NCBI GenBank assembly: GCA_965248975.1
Contig: CBDFKU010000015.1
Location: 1 to 64,000, forward strand
From: CBDFKU01 sp965248975
Lineage (GTDB): Bacteria; Chloroflexota; Dehalococcoidia; Lucifugimonadales; JAGWBF01
Length of the DNA stretch: 64,000 bases
Reading direction: 5' to 3'
Below the pieces are notes generated by a model that had not been told where the DNA came from, did not search any database, and saw only the letters and a program-made list of their open reading frames with translations. The position numbers and the translations under genes were made by a program. This document shows positions 59,060 to 64,000 of this stretch, one piece after another (positions within the stretch are counted from its first letter, which is position 1; each line of letters begins with the position of its first letter).

Positions 59060-59255
59060 TCGGATCTTCTGGAATGATCTCGCCGTGGTCCTTCATACTT
59101 TCCACGGTCATCTGTAGCACTTCTTGAATGTTCTTTAAGGCCTCTTCTTGAGTCTGTCCCCAAGTAGCGCCGCCTCGGTCTTTCAGGGCAAGAGCGTACG
59201 CCACCCAGCGCTCTTCATCAGGCTCAACTACAACTCGGAATACATAGCTTTTCAT
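59034..59255 (-). CDS. HicB-like antitoxin-family protein, orphan
   Basis: This 73-aa protein has the HicB partial RNase-H-like fold: YVFRVVVEPDEERWVAYALA, GGATWGQTQEEALKNIQEVL and a short Pro-rich end. HicB binds and blocks the HicA RNase toxin. No HicA-like gene is seen on either side, so this copy is orphan. Its 3' end overlaps the HEPN gene by 26 bases tail to tail, which could make the two transcripts antisense to each other. Confidence 0.7.
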   Translation of the reverse strand: MKSYVFRVVVEPDEERWVAYALALKDRGGATWGQTQEEALKNIQEVLQMTVESMKDHGEIIPEDPTTLPPSAL

Positions 59256-59356
59256 GGCTAAGCTCCTGGCAGGACCTGGAACGCGTGGTTATGAGATGAG
59301 ACATGAGTGTAACAGCACTGTATGCGTATCCACGACTTGGGACGCAGTGTCCATTC

Positions 59357-60520
59357 TCAGGTAGTCTCGAGACCCCGCGGCACGAATTGCTCGCCCATCT
59401 CCAGCAGGCGCATGGTCCTTTCGGCAGCCTTCCGGAGGAGCTCGTAGGTCCGTGAGATGCTGTCTTGGAAGCTCATAGCCCTGTCGGGAATAGGCACCAC
59501 CGCGTCGATCCCGTGATGGTAAACCTCTTCGTAGCCGACCCCCAGGCTGCCCGCTAACGCTATCACCGGTATCTTCAGGGCCTTCGCCCTCCGGGCCACC
59601 CCAACGGGCGCCTTATCGTAGACAGTGGAAGAGTCGATACGTCCCTCTCCGGTGATTACCAGGTCTGCTCCCTGGAGGTGCTCGTCCAGTCCCAGGACTC
59701 TGCATATCAAGTCGATCCCCGACTCGATCCGGGCGTCGGCGAAGGCCAGCAGCCCCGCACCCAGTCCACCGGCCGCACCGGCGCCGGGCCTGTCGCGGAC
59801 GTCGACGCCCAGATTGCGCTGTATCACGCGCCCCAGGTGGTCCAGAGCGGCGTCAAGCTCCTTGACCACCTGGGGCGAGGCCCCCTTCTGAGGGCCGTAG
59901 ACAGCCGACGCCCCACTGGGGCCACACAGCGGATTGGTGACGTCCGTGGCCGCCGTGATCTTCGCTTCCATCACGCCGAGGCGCATAGCGGACATGTCGA
60001 TTCTAGCCAACCGGGGCAGTGCGGCGGCACCCCGAGGCAGCTCCCTGCCGTTGGAGTCCAGGAACTGGACGCCCAGGGCCTGGGCCATTCCCGCTCCACC
60101 GTCGTTAGTGGCACTCCCACCAAGGCCCACGATGATTTCCCTGTACCCCCGGTCCAGGGCCTCGCCTATGAGCTGCCCAGCGCCGTAGCTCGTGGTCAAC
60201 CGGGGGTTGCGACGGCGGGGGGGCACCAGGGCCAGTCCCGATGACCTGGCCACCTCGATTACCGCAGTTTCCCCGTCACCCATGACACCCCAGAGAGCGC
60301 CCACCGGCTCCTCCAGCGGGCCGACTACCCAGGTCGTGAACAGCTCGCCGCCGGTGCTCTCCACGAGGGCGTCCAACGTGCCGTCGCCCCCGTCGGCCAC
60401 CGGCACCCTTACGGTTTCCGCCTCGGGACAGACTGCCAGGACCCCCTCTTCAATCGCCCGGGCCACCTCTCCTGCCGGCAGGCCACCCTTGAACGTCTGG
60501 GGCGCTATCACCACCTTCAC
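59357..60520 (-). CDS. Glycerate 2-kinase (GlxK/GarK family)
   Basis: This 387-aa kinase has the family pattern: PQTFKGGLPAGEVARAIEEG, PVADGGDGTLDALVESTGGE, GLGGSATNDGGAGMAQALGV, GPQKGASPQVVKELDAAL, PGAGAAGGLGAGLLAF and ITGEGRIDSSTVYDKAPVGV. It phosphorylates D-glycerate with ATP, linking glyoxylate or serine degradation to glycolysis. The start is GTG 60520. The gene is alone and divergent from the M20 pair. Confidence 0.9.
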   Translation of the reverse strand: MKVVIAPQTFKGGLPAGEVARAIEEGVLAVCPEAETVRVPVADGGDGTLDALVESTGGELFTTWVVGPLEEPVGALWGVMGDGETAVIEVARSSGLALVPPRRRNPRLTTSYGAGQLIGEALDRGYREIIVGLGGSATNDGGAGMAQALGVQFLDSNGRELPRGAAALPRLARIDMSAMRLGVMEAKITAATDVTNPLCGPSGASAVYGPQKGASPQVVKELDAALDHLGRVIQRNLGVDVRDRPGAGAAGGLGAGLLAFADARIESGIDLICRVLGLDEHLQGADLVITGEGRIDSSTVYDKAPVGVARRAKALKIPVIALAGSLGVGYEEVYHHGIDAVVPIPDRAMSFQDSISRTYELLRKAAERTMRLLEMGEQFVPRGLETT

Positions 60521-60658
60521 AAGGCCATTATATACTCTGGACCGGCCCCTATCCTCCCTTGATCGATACTCCCTTACCGCTGATGTTCAATTCCAGCGGT
60601 CTCTGCTACAATCGTTCTCTGTAACTTGGGCACTGTCAGCACTCCAGGAGGTGGGCCT

Positions 60659-61993
60659 ATGCCCTCTAACGCAGACCTGAAGGCTAGGGTAAACTCAGAG
60701 ATCGATTCCCGGGCCGAAGAGATCGTCCGCATCAGCAAGACCATCCTGGATAACCCGGAGCCGGGATTCCGGGAGGAGAAAACCTCCAGACTGGTCTCGT
60801 CGAAGCTTCGGGAGATGGGGGTCTCCTTCAAAGATGGCATCGGCCTCACAGGGATCAAGGGAGAGCTGAAGGGCGGCGGTCCCGGCCCTTCGGTGGCCGT
60901 TATCGGAGAGCTGGACTCCCTCATAGTCCGAGACCACCCCCTTGCCGACGCCAACACCGGCGCCGCCCATGCCTGCGGACACCACGCGCAGATCGGTATG
61001 ATGCTGGGCGCTGCCACAGGCCTAATGGCCGAAGGCGTCCTGGGCTCGCTGGCCGGCCGGGTTGTGCTCATCGCGGTCCCCGCGGAAGAGTACATCGAGG
61101 TGGAGTACCGCGACGGCCTGCGACGCCAGGGCAAGATCGAGTTCCTGGGCGGAAAGCCCGAGTTCGTCAGGCTGGGAGAGCTGGACGATGTAGACCTGGC
61201 CATGATGTGCCACACCACCAGCATCCCTGAGGAAAAGAAGATCTCCATGAGCAGCACCAATAACGGCATCGTGGCCAAGGTGATACAGTTTATAGGCCGG
61301 GGTGCTCACGCCGGCGGCGCTCCCCACCTGGGCATCAACGCCCTCAATGCCGCCTCCCTCGCCCTGATGGCCATCCACGCCAATCGGGAGACCTTCCGGG
61401 ACGACGACACCATCCGAGTGCATCCCATCATCACCAAGGGCGGCGAGGCGGTCAGCGCCATTCCCGCCGACGTGCGGATGGAGACCTTCGTGCGTGGCAA
61501 GACCCTGGAAGCGGTTATGGACGCCAACCGCAAGGTGGATAGGGCGCTGAAAGCCGGGGCCATGGCCGTGGGTGCCAAGGTCAACATCCAGACCATGCCC
61601 GGATATCTGCCCTTGCGGCAATCTGGTGCGCTTGCGGATGTCTTCCGCGCCAACGCCGTCAATCTGGTGGGCGAGGAGAACGTGGGCCAAACGGGCCATC
61701 GCACCGGCTCCACGGACATGGGGGACGTCAGCCAGCTGATGCCGGCGATACATCCCTATGTCGGCGGTGCAACGGGCCTGGGCCACGGCTCCGACTACGT
61801 GGTCCAGGACTACGAGCTGGCGGTGGTTACTGCGGCCAAGACACTAGCGGGGACCGTCATCGACCTCCTGGCCGACGGCGCCGGCGAGGCGGGGCGTATC
61901 GTCTCGGCCCACAAGCCGGCCATGACCAAGACCGACTACCTGAGCTTCATGCGGGGCCTGGCTACGGAAGACCTGTACGAGTTCGAGGATTAA
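60659..61993 (+). CDS. M20-family metal amidohydrolase, first of a tandem pair
   Basis: This 444-aa enzyme starts at ATG 60659 behind AGGAGGTGG. It has the M20 motif GELDSLIVRDHPLADANTGA followed by HACGHHAQIGMMLG, with Cys106 and His104/His108 as in the D subfamily, the catalytic Glu in VPAEEYIEVEYR, a dimerisation domain (GRGAHAGGAPHLGINALNAA) and TDMGDVSQLMP. It resembles amidohydrolases such as AbgB/indoleacetyl-amino-acid hydrolase that cleave N-acyl amino acids. It is followed 11 bases later by a close paralogue. Confidence 0.88.
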   Translation: MPSNADLKARVNSEIDSRAEEIVRISKTILDNPEPGFREEKTSRLVSSKLREMGVSFKDGIGLTGIKGELKGGGPGPSVAVIGELDSLIVRDHPLADANTGAAHACGHHAQIGMMLGAATGLMAEGVLGSLAGRVVLIAVPAEEYIEVEYRDGLRRQGKIEFLGGKPEFVRLGELDDVDLAMMCHTTSIPEEKKISMSSTNNGIVAKVIQFIGRGAHAGGAPHLGINALNAASLALMAIHANRETFRDDDTIRVHPIITKGGEAVSAIPADVRMETFVRGKTLEAVMDANRKVDRALKAGAMAVGAKVNIQTMPGYLPLRQSGALADVFRANAVNLVGEENVGQTGHRTGSTDMGDVSQLMPAIHPYVGGATGLGHGSDYVVQDYELAVVTAAKTLAGTVIDLLADGAGEAGRIVSAHKPAMTKTDYLSFMRGLATEDLYEFED

Positions 61994-62004
61994 CGAGGGC
62001 CGGG

Positions 62005-63354
62005 ATGCCCGATAAGGAAGACCTGAAGCGCTGGGCCTGCGACGCCATCGACAGGCGGAAGTCCCAGGTCATCGATGTCTCCAGGGATATCCTGAACCAC
62101 CCCGAGACGGGTTTCAACGAGCACCTGACGGCCCAGGTGGTGGCTGACGCCTTCAGCGACCTCGAGATTCCCCACCGCACAGGGTTGGCCATCACGGGGG
62201 TTAAGGGAGCCCTTCAGGGTGCCGCCGGTCCCGGGCCACGGGTAGCCGTCATTGGGGAGCTGGATTCCCTGGTGGTAAACCAGCATCCCCAGGCCGACGC
62301 CTGCACCGGGGCTGCCCACGCTTGCGGCCACAATGCTCAGATAGGCATGATGCTGGGAGCGATCATAGGCCTGAGCGACCAGCGTGTCCTCTCTCACCTC
62401 TCGGGCTGGGTCATCCCCTTCGCGGTTCCCGCCGAGGAGTTCGTGGAGGTGGAAGACCGGCTGGCCCTCCGAGAGGCAGGTAAGCTGGAGTTTCTGGGAG
62501 GAAAGCAGGAGCTAATACGCCTGGGGGAGTTCGACGACGTGGACATGGCAATGTTGTGCCACACCGCCAGCGAGATGGGTGACCGGATGTTCTCGGTCGG
62601 TGGAAGCAGCAACGGGCACATGGTGAAGTTCGTCGAGTATACCGGCCGTGGTGCCCACGCCGGCTCGTCGCCACACCTGGGAATAAACGCCCTCAACGCC
62701 GCCAACCTCGCCATGGCGGGGATCCATGCCAACCGGGAGGTTTTCAGGGAAAAGGAGACCGTCAGGGTCCACGGCATCGTCAACCGTGGCGGGGAAGTGG
62801 TCAACGCAGTGCCCTCCGACGTCCGGCTGGAGTGGAGGGTCCGATCGTCTGCGCCGGAAGACCTGGAGAAGAACAACAAGCTGGCGGACCGGTCCTTCAA
62901 GGCGGGGGCCCTGGCCGTTGGCGCAACGGTAAAGATCACCAGCATTCCCGGCTATTTTCCCCTCCGCCACGACGCCATCCTGCAGGAGCTGTTCCTGACC
63001 AACGCTTCGCGCCTCCTGGGTGGGGAGCGCGTGCTGGTGGTCTCCGGAGACAGAAACCGGGGCGGCTCGACTGACATGGGGGATCTGAGCCAGATCATGC
63101 CGGTGTGTCATCCCTACACCAGCGGATCCACCGGGGCGGGCCACAGCAAGGAATATTTCATCAAGGACTACGAGCAGGCCGTCGTGAATCCCGCCAAGAT
63201 CATGGCGATGGTGGTGATCGACCTGCTGGCCGACGGCGGCGCCAAGGCCAGGGAGGTCTTGGCCGGCACATTACCTCTGATGACAAGGGACGAGTACGTG
63301 GCCCTTCAGCGTCGGCGGGCCAAGGTCGAGGTGTTCGACGGTTCTAAGCTGTGA
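62005..63354 (+). CDS. M20-family metal amidohydrolase, second of a tandem pair
   Basis: This 449-aa paralogue of the preceding gene has GELDSLVVNQHPQADACTGA and HACGHNAQIGMMLG, VPAEEFVEVEDR, GRGAHAGSSPHLGINALNAA and TDMGDLSQIMP. The change of HH to HN after CG shows divergence at the metal site edge. The duplication implies related substrates (N-acyl amino acids or peptides) or a hetero-oligomer, as for AbgA/AbgB. The start is ATG 62005. It is probably co-transcribed with the first. Confidence 0.88.
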   Translation: MPDKEDLKRWACDAIDRRKSQVIDVSRDILNHPETGFNEHLTAQVVADAFSDLEIPHRTGLAITGVKGALQGAAGPGPRVAVIGELDSLVVNQHPQADACTGAAHACGHNAQIGMMLGAIIGLSDQRVLSHLSGWVIPFAVPAEEFVEVEDRLALREAGKLEFLGGKQELIRLGEFDDVDMAMLCHTASEMGDRMFSVGGSSNGHMVKFVEYTGRGAHAGSSPHLGINALNAANLAMAGIHANREVFREKETVRVHGIVNRGGEVVNAVPSDVRLEWRVRSSAPEDLEKNNKLADRSFKAGALAVGATVKITSIPGYFPLRHDAILQELFLTNASRLLGGERVLVVSGDRNRGGSTDMGDLSQIMPVCHPYTSGSTGAGHSKEYFIKDYEQAVVNPAKIMAMVVIDLLADGGAKAREVLAGTLPLMTRDEYVALQRRRAKVEVFDGSKL

Positions 63355-63371
63355 GAGCATCTTAGCCGCGG

Positions 63372-63995
63372 TCAAACACCCGTCGCAGTCATGGCAGCTC
63401 CCGCAACCAAGGGAATAGCCAGGTTGTCGTCCAGGACGAATGGGACCAGCTCCACCAGCGCTGCCACAGCCGCGCCTACCACAATCCCCCAGTGATACGA
63501 AACCGCTCCCGTGCCCGACAGAACACCGGCTACCGCCATGGACACCCCGAAAAAGGCCAGGGAGCCCCAGGGCGACTTGCCAGCCAGTCTGACCCCGCCC
63601 ATCCTGCTGCCAACCAGCGCCGCCGCAGGGTCCCCCAGGGACAGAAAAAAGAGGGCGACGATGGCTACTTCCTTGTCGAAGACCAGGAAGGCAACCAGTG
63701 CTGAGATGGCGATGTAGGTCGCTCCGGTGAGCCTGCGGTCCTCCACATCTTTCAGGAGGGGCCGGAGTCTCTTGACCAGGACGCTATTGAGCCGGGGAAG
63801 CCGCAGCCTGACCGCCTCGACGGTCAGGGCAAGACCGCACAGGACGGCCATTAGGGCCACCATCACTGGTGAGTTTATGAAAATGGCCAGGAGGGGAATG
63901 GAGCTGCCGGCCGCCAGGTGGAAGAGCCTTCGCCAGACGGGAGGTGCCGCCGGTACCGAGGCAGGCAGTCCCAGAGGAATCCGGGACTCAGACAA
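63372..63995 (-). CDS. Diacylglycerol/polyprenol kinase-like membrane protein, may be cut by window edge
   Basis: This 207-aa membrane protein has about six helices, with LFHLAAGSSIPLLAIFINSP, LRPLLKDVEDRRLTGATYIA and LSLGDPAAALVGSRMGG. The last contains the GDPxAxxxG-type motif found in CTP-dependent dolichol/phytol kinases and related CDP-lipid enzymes. It would phosphorylate a prenol or diacylglycerol. The start TTG 63995 lies six bases from the window edge, so a longer N-terminus cannot be excluded. It is convergent to the M20 genes, separated by 17 bases. Confidence 0.7.
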   Translation of the reverse strand: MSESRIPLGLPASVPAAPPVWRRLFHLAAGSSIPLLAIFINSPVMVALMAVLCGLALTVEAVRLRLPRLNSVLVKRLRPLLKDVEDRRLTGATYIAISALVAFLVFDKEVAIVALFFLSLGDPAAALVGSRMGGVRLAGKSPWGSLAFFGVSMAVAGVLSGTGAVSYHWGIVVGAAVAALVELVPFVLDDNLAIPLVAGAAMTATGV

Positions 63996-64000
63996 GCGAC

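Overview
The window is about 60% G+C bacterial chromosome. Promoters look like ordinary sigma-70 sites (TTGACA / TATAAT type) and Shine-Dalgarno sequences are strong. The gene set suggests a member of the Chloroflexota, probably of the Dehalococcoidia/SAR202 kind: a long ThyX thymidylate synthase, CaiB-type CoA transferase, D-aminoacylase, paired M20 amidohydrolases, berberine-bridge-type FAD oxidase, OFA-like MFS carriers, DinB-like proteins and a lutABC cluster. This placement is an inference from gene content; no rRNA gene is present.

Positions 1-17.5 kb form a decayed, mobile-element-rich region. An IS1182-type element (1531-3509, 7-bp target duplication) splits a repeat-bearing lipoprotein gene whose two halves rejoin in frame when the element is removed. 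A second DDE element (8484-10228) has unusually long inverted ends. An IS3-type element (15186-16693) sits at a deletion that removed the end of an ABC permease and the start of a LuxR-type regulator. Between them lie transposase-tail relics, a broken winged-helix regulator, a broken Rhs core, an RRM protein, a DEAD-box helicase whose zinc-ribbon start is missing, and an 894-aa lipoprotein joining an NTF2-like, an alpha/beta-hydrolase and a GH5 glycosidase domain. A ~190-bp MITE-like repeat at 17.2 kb has a second, inverted copy at 45.4 kb.

Positions 17.5-29.2 kb carry housekeeping and metabolic genes: a methyltransferase, DinB proteins, an aldo/keto reductase, a GatC-like/amidase pair, a sulfite-oxidase-family enzyme, a three-gene phospho-signalling cluster (histidine kinase, response regulator, and a receiver-PAS-DHp protein without an ATPase), GalU, and an A-type Fe-S carrier homologue with a Gly/Cys tail ending at a perfect terminator.

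Positions 29.3-41.2 kb hold an MFS exporter, a lpd-pdhA-pdhB-pdhC-thyX cluster for 2-oxoacid oxidation and dTMP synthesis, the Tat secretion genes (tatA convergent to an operon of a RumA-Maf fusion, tatB and tatC), thioredoxin, and a selenocysteine tRNA (selC).

Positions 41.2-64 kb are catabolic: amidohydrolase, NudC, cupin, MFS carriers, CoA transferase plus D-aminoacylase, FAD oxidase, epoxide hydrolase, a lutA-methyltransferase-lutB-lutC cluster for lactate oxidation, a degenerate MNT/HEPN pair with an orphan HicB, glycerate kinase, two tandem M20 peptidases and a polyprenol/diacylglycerol kinase-like membrane protein at the right edge. Several starts are non-canonical or doubtful: CTG for lutC, and ATA at the expected start of two neighbouring genes near 53.2 kb.
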